From contig NZ_AP018738.1 of assembly GCF_000974685.2 (NCBI RefSeq), positions 1,116,001-1,180,000 on the forward strand: DNA of 64,000 bases. Direction: 5' to 3'. The notes beneath the pieces were generated by a model. That model made no database searches and was not told the DNA's origin. It saw only the letters and a list, made by a program, of their open reading frames with translations. The DNA comes from Ferriphaselus amnicola. GTDB taxonomy: Bacteria > Pseudomonadota > Gammaproteobacteria > Burkholderiales > Gallionellaceae. A program made the position numbers and the translations under genes. Positions 48,110 to 56,467 of the stretch are shown piece by piece. Within the stretch, counting starts at the first letter, position 1. Every line of letters begins with the position of its first letter.

Positions 48110-48529
48110 ATGGAACAGTTATTGATAGCGATGATTTTGGCCATCGGTATGAGCCCTGCTTTGGTAGGGGCGACTGACATTGGCGCCTCGATCAGCATAG
48201 GCCAACCCGGCTTCTACGGTCGCTTGGATATTGGTGACTATCCGCCGCCACAGTTGATCTACCGTCAGCCTCGGTATATCGAACGAGGTGCAATGGAACG
48301 GCAGCCGATCTATTTGCGGGTACCGCGCAGTCACTCCAGAAACTGGAAACGACATTGTCGTCAGTACAACGCCTGTGGCGAGAGGGTCTATTTCGTGCAG
48401 GAGGGTTGGTACAACCGCGAGTACGCGCCCCGTTACCAAGAGCGCCATCACGGTCGCGGCGGCGAGCAGCGAGCAGAGCATCCTGAAGGAGGGTGGAGTG
48501 ACCGTCACGGTGGCGGGCGTGAGCACTAG
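48110..48529 (+). CDS. Secreted Arg/Tyr-rich protein of unknown function
   Basis: The 139-residue protein has a signal peptide (about residues 1-21), then ASISIGQPGFYGRLDIGDYPPPQLIY, a pattern common in small betaproteobacterial exported proteins. Its middle is conserved-looking with a Cys pair (CRQYNACGERVYFV), and its tail is rich in Arg, Gly and His. Function is unknown. AGGAG precedes the ATG. Confidence 0.75.
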   Translation: MEQLLIAMILAIGMSPALVGATDIGASISIGQPGFYGRLDIGDYPPPQLIYRQPRYIERGAMERQPIYLRVPRSHSRNWKRHCRQYNACGERVYFVQEGWYNREYAPRYQERHHGRGGEQRAEHPEGGWSDRHGGGREH

Positions 48530-48557
48530 AAATCAAACGTGTAGTCGGCTCAACTGT

Positions 48558-48575
48558 GTTCGTTAGCGTACAGAC
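48558..48575. promoter_or_regulatory. Palindrome GTTCGTTAGCGTACAGAC, regulon site 5
   Basis: This site starts 65 bases before the start of the DUF4398 gene. The half-sites GTTCG/CGTAC follow the shared pattern, with ACAGAC in place of ACATAC. Confidence 0.6.
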
Positions 48576-48622
48576 GAACATCTTGACAGACCACAAGATG
48601 GAATCCTCAGACAACTCAATGG

Positions 48623-49027
48623 ATGAACGAAATGAAAAACCTCTACTACCTCAGATCGTACCAAATGATGAAGCGGCTTAGCCTGCCAGTCGCTGCCGTT
48701 GCTTTAGTGGCGGGCTGCGCAAGTTCACCTCCCGCGCCTACTGAGCAAATGATTGTGTCTAGGATGGCTGTGAGTAATGCCATTAGCATAGGTGGCAATG
48801 AATACGCGCCTGTGCAGACTAAATCAGCGGTGGATAAGTTGGAAGGTGCCGAGCGTGCTGCCACTGAGAAGAACTATGGATTAGCTCGACAGCTCGCTGA
48901 ACAGGCTCAAGTGGATGCGCAACTGGCGGCATCGACAGCTCGAGCAGCCAAAGCACAAAAAGCGGCGGATGCACTACGCGAAGATAACCGCGTATTGCGC
49001 CAAGAGATCGAACGTAAAACCCAGTAA
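48623..49027 (+). CDS. DUF4398-family lipoprotein
   Basis: The product has a lipobox (LVAGC) about 31 residues from the first ATG, then a helical domain with the DUF4398 pattern (APVQTKSAVDKLEGAERAATEKNYGLARQLAEQAQVDAQLA) and a Lys/Glu-rich coiled-coil end. The ATG at 48665 would give a more typical signal peptide and may be the real start. It is followed 17 bases later by a longer gene carrying a related domain plus OmpA. Confidence 0.8.
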   Translation: MNEMKNLYYLRSYQMMKRLSLPVAAVALVAGCASSPPAPTEQMIVSRMAVSNAISIGGNEYAPVQTKSAVDKLEGAERAATEKNYGLARQLAEQAQVDAQLAASTARAAKAQKAADALREDNRVLRQEIERKTQ

Positions 49028-49044
49028 TCACGACGGGAGTCATC

Positions 49045-49935
49045 ATGAAAAGCACACTAAATTTTCCCTTGGCACTGATTACCGTCGCGATTCTGTCGGC
49101 CTGTGCCTCCACCCCGACCGTCAATCCGGTATTGGCCGATGCGCATAGTTCCTATGACCGTGCACGCACCAACGCCCAAGTCACCAGTTTGGCGACGGCT
49201 GAATTGAATGAAGCCGCTAGCTCGTTGAACAAGGCCGATGCGGCTGCCAACAAAGGTGGTGCGACGACTGAAGTTAACCACTGGGCGTATGTCTCCAAGC
49301 AGCAAGTTGGTATTGCGCAGGAAACAGCCAAGCGAAAGATGGCGGAGCAAGCGGTGAATAACGCCGGTGAAAAGCGTAACGAAGTTCGACTGGATGCCAG
49401 AACGGCTGAAGCCGATGCCGCTAAGCGTCAAGTAGCGATTGCGCAGGGTACGGTGGATCAGCAAACGGCGGAGTTGGCCGCCGCTGGTGCGAATGCCGAG
49501 CGCGATCGAGCAGTCATTGCCGCGCAAGAGCAGCAACTCAAGGAACTGAACGCTAAAAAGACCGAACGTGGTTTGGTGATCACGCTTTCCGATGTGTTGT
49601 TCCGCACCGACAAGTCGCAACTCGAACCGGGTGGTGTGCGCAATGTGCAGAAACTGGCCGCATTCCTGAATAAATATCCGCAGCGCAAGGTGTTGATCGA
49701 AGGCCACACGGATAGCAAGGGTAGCGACAGCCACAATCAGGGACTGTCTGAGCGGCGTGCTGATGCTGTGCGCGTTAGCTTGATCGACAGCGGTGTGGGC
49801 AGTGAGCGTATCGCCACTAAGGGCTACGGCGAAGCCTATCCCGTAGCCAGCAATGGCACGGCCAGCAGTCGTCAGTTAAATCGTCGCGTGGAGATCATTC
49901 TGTCCGACGCCAACGGCAACATTGCACCACGATAG
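49045..49935 (+). CDS. OmpA-family lipoprotein with DUF4398 domain
   Basis: The 296-residue protein has a lipobox (LSAC near residue 15), an N-terminal helical DUF4398-like domain (residues 25-165), and a C-terminal OmpA domain binding peptidoglycan (DVLFRTDKSQLEPGG near 183, VLIEGHTDSKGSDSHNQGLS near 217). A role in tethering the outer membrane to murein under stress is likely. Confidence 0.9.
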   Translation: MKSTLNFPLALITVAILSACASTPTVNPVLADAHSSYDRARTNAQVTSLATAELNEAASSLNKADAAANKGGATTEVNHWAYVSKQQVGIAQETAKRKMAEQAVNNAGEKRNEVRLDARTAEADAAKRQVAIAQGTVDQQTAELAAAGANAERDRAVIAAQEQQLKELNAKKTERGLVITLSDVLFRTDKSQLEPGGVRNVQKLAAFLNKYPQRKVLIEGHTDSKGSDSHNQGLSERRADAVRVSLIDSGVGSERIATKGYGEAYPVASNGTASSRQLNRRVEIILSDANGNIAPR

Positions 49936-49958
49936 TTTGAGCCTCAAGGAGAAGCAAC

Positions 49959-50117
49959 ATGCCATTGAGCACGATCATTGTGATCATTCTGGTGTTGATG
50001 TTGATCGGTGCGATTCCGACTTGGCCGCATAGCCGCTCTTGGGGATATGGCCCCAGCGGTGGTCTGGGCTTGGTGCTGACCATAGTCATCATCCTATTGC
50101 TGCTGGGGCGTTTGTGA
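49959..50117 (+). CDS. DUF3309-family small membrane protein
   Basis: The 52-residue product has two hydrophobic segments around the conserved centre GAIPTWPHSRSWGYGPSGG, which identifies DUF3309. Function is unknown. AAGGAG lies 7 bases before the ATG. It follows the OmpA gene by 23 bases in the same stress cluster. Confidence 0.88.
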   Translation: MPLSTIIVIILVLMLIGAIPTWPHSRSWGYGPSGGLGLVLTIVIILLLLGRL

Positions 50118-50186
50118 CTTGCTTCAGAACATACGTCAAAAGCTCAATCAACCTTATGTTTAATCAATTATTTTAGGAGACCGATC

Positions 50187-50498
50187 ATGAAACAACTGAA
50201 ATTTATCTCTGCAATCCTGATGACTTTTGTACTGCTGTATTCCATGGGCTGCGCCTCCACGGCAACGCACGAGGGCACCGGAGAATACGTCGATGACACG
50301 GTCATTACCACCAAAGTGAAGGCCGCCATTTTTAGCGACGATTCATTGAAATCTGCCGAAATCAATGTCGAAACCTATAAGGGCGTGGTGCAGTTGAGCG
50401 GCTTTGTCGGCACTCAACATGACATCAGCAAGGCGGTCGAAGTCGCCCAAAGTGTCAAGGGTGTGCAGTCCGTCAAGAACGATATGCGGGTCAAGTAG
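50187..50498 (+). CDS. BON-domain lipoprotein
   Basis: The 103-residue product has a lipobox (LYSMGC near residue 22) directly followed by one BON domain (DDTVITTKVKAAIFSDDSLKSAEINVETYKGVVQLSGFV). It is a shorter relative of the BON lipoprotein at 46902. TAGGAG precedes the ATG. Confidence 0.9.
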   Translation: MKQLKFISAILMTFVLLYSMGCASTATHEGTGEYVDDTVITTKVKAAIFSDDSLKSAEINVETYKGVVQLSGFVGTQHDISKAVEVAQSVKGVQSVKNDMRVK

Positions 50499-50503
50499 GG
50501 CTG

Positions 50504-50545
50504 GCGATACGCTTCCAGATTCTAGCGGGATGGTGGGCGTATCGC
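50504..50545. repeat. Inverted repeat between stress genes
   Basis: GCGATACGC and GCGTATCGC are perfect nine-base arms with a 24-base spacer in the gap after the BON gene. Without a U-run it is more likely an mRNA-processing or operator element than a terminator. Confidence 0.4.
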
Positions 50546-50612
50546 AAAGTAATGGGCGGCAGAGTCTGTCGCCATTGGGTAAACACGATTAACAAAAACA
50601 AGGAGTTGAATC

Positions 50613-50945
50613 ATGGATGCAAAATCTAGCAATTTGAATGCAATCATCGCACCTTCCAAAGACAGATTCATGGATGAGATGCGCATCGTGGTAGCTGATG
50701 CAGAAGAGCTGCTGCAAGCTACGGCAAACCAAGCAGGAGAAGGCGCAGCCGTCGCCCGTGCACGTATTCAAAAGAGCTTGAAGGTTGCCAAGGATAGATT
50801 GATTGAGGCCGAAGCCGTGGTGATCGAACGCACTCGTCAAGCCGCCAAAATCACCGATCAATACGTGCATGAGAATCCTTGGAAGGCGATTGGTATCTCC
50901 GCCGGTGCAGGTGTGATCATTGGAATGCTGATCGCCCGTCGCTAG
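50613..50945 (+). CDS. DUF883-family (ElaB/YqjD) protein
   Basis: The 110-residue protein has a long helical region followed by a C-terminal membrane segment with the family ending ENPWKAIGISAGAGVIIGMLIARR. YqjD/ElaB proteins are inner-membrane and ribosome-associated in stationary phase. It is followed at once by the YqjE- and YqjK-like genes, the same trio as in E. coli. Confidence 0.9.
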   Translation: MDAKSSNLNAIIAPSKDRFMDEMRIVVADAEELLQATANQAGEGAAVARARIQKSLKVAKDRLIEAEAVVIERTRQAAKITDQYVHENPWKAIGISAGAGVIIGMLIARR

Positions 50946-50947
50946 TC

Positions 50948-51325
50948 ATGTCTGAATCGTCGGGTCTGTTGGAGTCGCTACAGCGGATGGTGGGTACCTT
51001 GATCGCCATCGGCCAGTCGCGGCTGGAACTACTGTCCAACGAGATGGAAGAAGAGCGGTTGCGGGTAGAGCAGATGTTGCTCTATTGCAGCATCGCTCTT
51101 TTCTTCTTCGGGCTGTCCATCATGTTGCTGACGGTGTTCATCGTCGTGCTGTTTTGGGATAGCCATCGCTTGCTGATATTGGGCGGCTTGGCCGCATTAT
51201 TTGCCTTAGCTGGGCTCATGCTCTGGGGCGGTTTGCTTCATGTGGCAAGATCAAGAACCAAACTCTTCTCGGCCAGCCTGGCCGAGTTGTCGAACGACCA
51301 AGACAGCCTAGCTTCTCGATCATGA
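50948..51325 (+). CDS. YqjE-like phage-holin-superfamily membrane protein
   Basis: The 125-residue protein has an N-terminal amphipathic region (LLESLQRMVGTLIAIGQSRLELLSNEMEEE) and two membrane helices (about 44-68 and 76-98), matching Phage_holin_3_6 (YqjE). The ATG lies 2 bases behind the DUF883 stop. Confidence 0.88.
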   Translation: MSESSGLLESLQRMVGTLIAIGQSRLELLSNEMEEERLRVEQMLLYCSIALFFFGLSIMLLTVFIVVLFWDSHRLLILGGLAALFALAGLMLWGGLLHVARSRTKLFSASLAELSNDQDSLASRS

Positions 51326-51663
51326 AACAGCGTATGGCTGAACTTGCTGCACGCCGGCGCGTGCTTCTGGCAGAGATCGAATCCCAACGCATCGAAGTCG
51401 CTGAGATCGCCGAACAGTGGCGAGCTCCCTTGTTATTGCTGGATAGCGGATTGTCAGCCGTTCGCTTTGTACATAATCATCCCGGTTGGCTGGCAGGTAG
51501 CGCACTCGCGCTGCTGATTTGGCGTCGTCACGGACTGGTTGGCTTAGCTCGCGAAGGATGGCGGTCATTGCGCCGTTACCCTGCAGGGATTTCCTTAGGT
51601 TTGAAATACCTATCTTGGGTATTGCGTTTTCGTGGCGAGGCACGCGAATCGCTCAATCGTTGA
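51322..51663 (+). CDS. YqjK-like protein
   Basis: The 113-residue basic protein starts with a helical Arg/Glu-rich region and has a hydrophobic stretch near 55-70 (NHPGWLAGSALALLIWRR), as in YqjK-like proteins. It overlaps yqjE by four bases and completes the DUF883-YqjE-YqjK trio. Confidence 0.75.
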   Translation: MKQRMAELAARRRVLLAEIESQRIEVAEIAEQWRAPLLLLDSGLSAVRFVHNHPGWLAGSALALLIWRRHGLVGLAREGWRSLRRYPAGISLGLKYLSWVLRFRGEARESLNR

Positions 51664-51674
51664 GGGAGAGTGTT

Positions 51675-54600
51675 GTGAATGCTACGCGCAAGATTGCTTT
51701 CTGGTTGCTTGGAGTCGTGCTCCTAGTTGGCCTGACCGTATCGGTCACGTTTTGGAGTTTTCAGCAGATCGAAACCGCGAACGAGATGCGCAGGCATACG
51801 CGCAACGTGCTGAATAACGCCAATGAGCTGCTTTCCATCTTAAAGGATGCCGAGACTGGACAGCGCGGCTATATGCTCACCGATGATGAGGCGTTTCTGG
51901 AGCCGTATCTGGAGGTGAATGATGACATCCAAGCACATTTGAAAGCTTTGCGTAGCATCACCAAAATTAGCTCGGCACAACAGATTCTGGATGCGCTCAC
52001 GCCCTTGATCGATGCCAAATTAGCCGAGATGGCGCATGTCATCGAGTTGCGTCGTAATCATCAGATGACGGCATCGCTGGCGATCGTAGCCAAGGGCAAC
52101 GGCAAGCGTTTGATGGATGCGATTCGTGCTGAAATCGGCAGCTTCGTTCAAATCGAAGAATCAGCACGAGAGCAGTACGAGGCTGAGTTCCAGTCAAAAA
52201 TGCGTCTGCTATTCCTCCTGATTATCATTGCCAGTCTATTAGGTGTGCTGTTCACCCTGTCTTTTGCCTACCTGATGTACCGCGACAGGCAGCATCAACT
52301 ACAACAGCTCGTCCATCAGGAAACCCAACACCTGCTTGAAGTGCAGGAAGCTAGCAATCTACAGTTGCAGCAGCTCAACTCCGCTTTGCAAGTCAGTGAG
52401 GAAAAGCTCGCCGTCACACTGTATTCCATCGGTGATGCGGTGATCGTCACTGATTCCGTTGGGCGGATCACGTTTCTCAACCCGCTCGCGGAACGGCTGA
52501 CCGGTTGGCAATATGCAGAAGTCAGTGGACGTCCGGTGGATGTCATCTTTCACATCATCAATCAGGAAACACGCCTGCCGAGCACGATTCCAGTCAAAGA
52601 AACGCTGGCCTTGGGAACGGTACATGGCTTAGCCAACCACACGATACTTATCGCCCGAGATGGCAGCGAACGTTCTATTGCCGACAGCTGTGCGCCGATT
52701 CGTGATCGTGATAACCAAGTTGTCGGTGCGGTACTGGTGTTTCGCGATGTCACTGAAGAATATGCTGCGCAGCAAGCTTTGCGCGATAGTGCCGCGCTGA
52801 TCCAGAGCATATTCAACACGGTGGCGGATGGCATCATCACGCTCGATGCCAGCGGTGGCATCGTCGAAACGGCTAATCCCTCCGCCGAGCAGATGTTCGG
52901 CTACACAGCCGTCGAGCTGATCGGACAACATTTCGGGATATTGATCCCAGAGTTGGATCGCCGTCAGCATGACGAGAGCTTGAGTACCAGCGACGAGGCT
53001 TGGAGTATCGGCCTAGGTCGAGAAGTCATCGGTCGGCGCAAAGATGGCAGTACGTTTCCGATGGAAATGGCGATCAGTCAGATGCTGCTGGCAGGTAAGC
53101 GTCACTACACCGGCATCCTGCGCGATCTGACTGCAAGAAAACAGGCTGAGGATACTTTGCTCAAGGCCGGTGGATTGCAAAGTGCCATTTTCAACAGCGC
53201 CAATTTCTCCAGCATCGCTACCGATGCCAAGGGCGTGATCCAGATCTTCAACGTGGGGGCGGAGCGCATGTTGGGCTACACCGCCGCCGAAGTGATGAAC
53301 AAGATCACGCCTGCGGATATTTCTGACCCGCAAGAGCTGATCGCCCGCGCTGAAGCGCTCAGTTTGGAATTGGGCACGCCGATCACACCGGGTTTCGAGG
53401 CACTGGTGTTCAAGGCTTCGCGTGGCATCGAGGACATCTATGAGCTGACCTCGATCCGTAAAGATGGCAGCCGCCTGCCAGTCGTGCTTTCCGTCACCGC
53501 CTTGCGTGACGACCAAGATGCCATCATCGGCTATTTACTGATTGGCACCGATAACACCGCGCGCAAGCAGGCGGAGGCTGCTCTGCTTAAAGCCGGAGCC
53601 TTGCAAAGTGCCATTTTCAATAGCGCCAACTTTTCTAGTATTGCCACGGATGCCAAGGGCGTGATCCAAATCTTCAACGTGGGCGCGGAGCGCATGTTGG
53701 GCTACACCGCCGCCGAAGTGATGAACAAGATCACGCCTGCGGATATTTCTGACCCGCAAGAGGTGATCGCCCGGGCTGAAGCGCTCAGTTTGGAATTGGG
53801 CACGCCGATCACACCGGGTTTCGAGGCTTTGGTGTTCAAGGCCTCGCGTGGCATTGAGGATATTTATGAGCTGACCTATTTCCGCAAAGATGGCAGTCGT
53901 TTTCCCGCTGTGGTGTCGGTGACTGCCTTGCGCGATGCGCAGAATGAGATCATCGGCTACTTGTTGATCGGCACCGACAACACCGCGCGTAAGCAAGCGG
54001 AGGATGCATTGCTTAAGGCTGGTGCGCTGCAAAGTGCGATTTTCAATAGCGCCAACTTCTCTAGCATTGCCACGGATGCCAAGGGCGTGATCCAGATTTT
54101 CAACGTGGGTGCGGAACGCATGTTGGGTTACACCGCCGCCGAAGTGATGAACAAGATCACGCCTGCGGATATTTCCGACCCGCAAGAGGTGATCGCCCGC
54201 GCCGAGGCGCTCAGCCTGGAGTTGGGGACGCCGATCACGCCTGGCTTCGAGGCTTTGGTGTTCAAGGCCTCGCGTGGCATTGAGGATATTTATGAGCTGA
54301 CCTATTTCCGCAAAGATGGCAGTCGTTTTCCCGCTGTGGTGTCGGTGACTGCCTTGCGCGATGCGCAGAATGAGATCATCGGCTACTTATTGATCGGCAC
54401 CGACAACACCGCGCGCAAGCAAGCGGAGGAAGCCTTACTGAAGGCCGGTGCGCTGCAAAGTGCGATTTTCAATAGCGCCAACTTCTCTAGCATTGCCACG
54501 GATGCCAAGGGTGTGATCCAGATCTTCAACGTCGGCGCGGAGCGCATGTTGGGCTACACCGCCGCCGAAGTGATGAACAAGATCACGCCTGCGGATATTT

Positions 54601-56459
54601 CTGACCCGCAAGAGGTGATCGCTCGCGCCGAAGCCTTGAGTAGCGAACTCGGCACGCCCATCACGCCGGGCTTCGAGGCGCTGGTGTTCAAGGCCTCGCG
54701 CGGCATCGAAGATATCTACGAGCTGACCTACATCCGCAAGGACGGTAGCCGCTTCCCCGCCGTGGTGTCGGTCACGGCCTTGCGTGATGCGCAGAATGAG
54801 ATCATCGGCTACCTGCTGATCGGCACCGACAACACCGCACGTAAGCAGGTCGAAGCCGAACAGAAGCAGCTTAGTCAGCGCCTGCGCGACCACCAGTTCT
54901 ATACCCGCTCCCTGTTCGAGTCCAACATCGACGCGCTGATTACCTGCGATCCCTTTGGCATCATCACTGATGTGAATAAGCAGATGGAGGCGCTCACCGG
55001 TAGCACTCGTGATGAGTTGATCGGTGCACCGTTCAAGAGCTACTTCACTGATCCTGAGCGTGCCGAGAAGGCCGTCAAGGTCGTGCTGCGCGAGAAGAAG
55101 GTCACCAATTATGAGCTGACCGCCCGCGCCCGCGATGGCAAGGAAACCGTGGTCTCGTTCAATGCGACCACTTTTTACGACAGGGATAGGCGCTTGCAGG
55201 GTGTGTATGCCGCTGCGCGGGACGTGACCGAGCGCAAACGTATGGATCAGGTGTTACAGGAAAAGAACATCGAGTTGGAAAGCTCGCGCTCGGTGGCAGA
55301 AAAGGCCAATTTGGCTAAGTCTGAATTCTTGTCCAGCATGAGTCACGAGTTGCGCAGCCCGCTCAATGCCATTCTCGGTTTCGCGCAACTGATGGAATCC
55401 GATACCCCTCCCGCGACGCCCACGCAGAAGGAAAGCATCAACCAGATATTGCAAGCTGGATGGCATCTTTTAAAGCTAATCAATGAGATACTGGATCTTG
55501 CTAAAGTGGAGGCTAGGCAGTTGCCTTTGTCCGAAGAGCCGGTATCGCTGGCTGAGGTGATGCTCGAATGCCAAGCCATGATTGAGCCGCAAGCCCAGCA
55601 GCGCGGCATCACCATGACCCTGCCCAAGCCTGGGATCCCATACTTTGTCAGTGCCGACCGCACGCGCTTGAAACAAGTGTTGATCAATCTGCTTTCCAAT
55701 GCCATCAAGTACAACATCAAGAACGGTACCGTGGTGGTGGAGTACACCGAGATCACCAAGGGACACACTCGGGTGAGCGTGCGTGACAGCGGTGCGGGTT
55801 TGACGCCTGAGCAATTGACCCAGTTGTTCCAGCCATTCAATCGGCTCGGTCAGGAGGCCGGAGGAGAGGAGGGTACGGGCATCGGGTTGGTCGTGGCGAA
55901 GCGATTGGTGGAGTTGATGGGCGGGGTGATCGGGGTGGAAAGTACGGTAGGGGTAGGCAGTGTGTTTTGGTTCGAGTTGCTCTCGGTCACCGAGCCTCGC
56001 CTGATCTTGGATAGCATCGAGACTGTCAGCTCAGCTCAGCCACATGTGGCGCGCAATGGGGAACGACACTCATTGCTTTACGTTGAAGACAATCCGGCGA
56101 ACCTTAAGCTGGTGCAACAGATCATCGCCCGCCATCCCGACATCCAACTACTGACGGCGGTGAACGGTAACAGCGGTATCGAGATTGCCCGCTCAGCGTT
56201 ACCCGATGTGATTCTGATGGACATCAATCTGCCCGGCATCAGCGGTTTTGAGGCGATGAAGATATTGCATTCAGATCCCGTGACGGCACACATCCCCGTT
56301 ATCGCGATCAGTGCCAATGCCATGGCGTTGGACATCGAGCGTGGCAAGAGTGCCGGCTTCTTCCGCTATATCACCAAGCCGATCAAAGTGGATGAATTCA
56401 TTGCGGCGCTGGATCTGGCTCTGGCGTACGCTCACCGCAAACCCGGCCTAGGTAGCTAG
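51675..56459 (+). CDS. Hybrid sensor histidine kinase: CHASE3, seven PAS, HisKA, ATPase, receiver
   Basis: From the GTG used (GGGAG before it) the product has 1594 residues. Two membrane helices (about 8-28 and 178-200) flank a CHASE3 sensor. Then come two PAS domains, four nearly identical PAS units of 142 residues (495-1062), and a seventh PAS. The HisKA domain has the phospho-His in MSHELRSPLN (H1224); the ATPase and a C-terminal receiver (phospho-Asp D1516 in LMDINLP) follow. It should phosphorylate its own receiver and perhaps the two receiver proteins encoded right behind it. Confidence 0.93.
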   Translation: MNATRKIAFWLLGVVLLVGLTVSVTFWSFQQIETANEMRRHTRNVLNNANELLSILKDAETGQRGYMLTDDEAFLEPYLEVNDDIQAHLKALRSITKISSAQQILDALTPLIDAKLAEMAHVIELRRNHQMTASLAIVAKGNGKRLMDAIRAEIGSFVQIEESAREQYEAEFQSKMRLLFLLIIIASLLGVLFTLSFAYLMYRDRQHQLQQLVHQETQHLLEVQEASNLQLQQLNSALQVSEEKLAVTLYSIGDAVIVTDSVGRITFLNPLAERLTGWQYAEVSGRPVDVIFHIINQETRLPSTIPVKETLALGTVHGLANHTILIARDGSERSIADSCAPIRDRDNQVVGAVLVFRDVTEEYAAQQALRDSAALIQSIFNTVADGIITLDASGGIVETANPSAEQMFGYTAVELIGQHFGILIPELDRRQHDESLSTSDEAWSIGLGREVIGRRKDGSTFPMEMAISQMLLAGKRHYTGILRDLTARKQAEDTLLKAGGLQSAIFNSANFSSIATDAKGVIQIFNVGAERMLGYTAAEVMNKITPADISDPQELIARAEALSLELGTPITPGFEALVFKASRGIEDIYELTSIRKDGSRLPVVLSVTALRDDQDAIIGYLLIGTDNTARKQAEAALLKAGALQSAIFNSANFSSIATDAKGVIQIFNVGAERMLGYTAAEVMNKITPADISDPQEVIARAEALSLELGTPITPGFEALVFKASRGIEDIYELTYFRKDGSRFPAVVSVTALRDAQNEIIGYLLIGTDNTARKQAEDALLKAGALQSAIFNSANFSSIATDAKGVIQIFNVGAERMLGYTAAEVMNKITPADISDPQEVIARAEALSLELGTPITPGFEALVFKASRGIEDIYELTYFRKDGSRFPAVVSVTALRDAQNEIIGYLLIGTDNTARKQAEEALLKAGALQSAIFNSANFSSIATDAKGVIQIFNVGAERMLGYTAAEVMNKITPADISDPQEVIARAEALSSELGTPITPGFEALVFKASRGIEDIYELTYIRKDGSRFPAVVSVTALRDAQNEIIGYLLIGTDNTARKQVEAEQKQLSQRLRDHQFYTRSLFESNIDALITCDPFGIITDVNKQMEALTGSTRDELIGAPFKSYFTDPERAEKAVKVVLREKKVTNYELTARARDGKETVVSFNATTFYDRDRRLQGVYAAARDVTERKRMDQVLQEKNIELESSRSVAEKANLAKSEFLSSMSHELRSPLNAILGFAQLMESDTPPATPTQKESINQILQAGWHLLKLINEILDLAKVEARQLPLSEEPVSLAEVMLECQAMIEPQAQQRGITMTLPKPGIPYFVSADRTRLKQVLINLLSNAIKYNIKNGTVVVEYTEITKGHTRVSVRDSGAGLTPEQLTQLFQPFNRLGQEAGGEEGTGIGLVVAKRLVELMGGVIGVESTVGVGSVFWFELLSVTEPRLILDSIETVSSAQPHVARNGERHSLLYVEDNPANLKLVQQIIARHPDIQLLTAVNGNSGIEIARSALPDVILMDINLPGISGFEAMKILHSDPVTAHIPVIAISANAMALDIERGKSAGFFRYITKPIKVDEFIAALDLALAYAHRKPGLGS
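53157..54860 (+). repeat. Four tandem 426-base PAS-encoding repeats
   Basis: Units begin at 53157, 53583, 54009 and 54435 with exactly equal spacing. Long runs are identical between units, and the differences are largely silent or conservative, so the expansion is recent or is kept uniform by recombination. Confidence 0.95.
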
Positions 56460-56467
56460 GCGAGATC

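Noticed and set aside
53157-54860. Regular repeats as a possible CRISPR or tandem-repeat array
   Set aside because: The units are 426 bases, fully coding and encode PAS domains; there are no short repeats with unique spacers.
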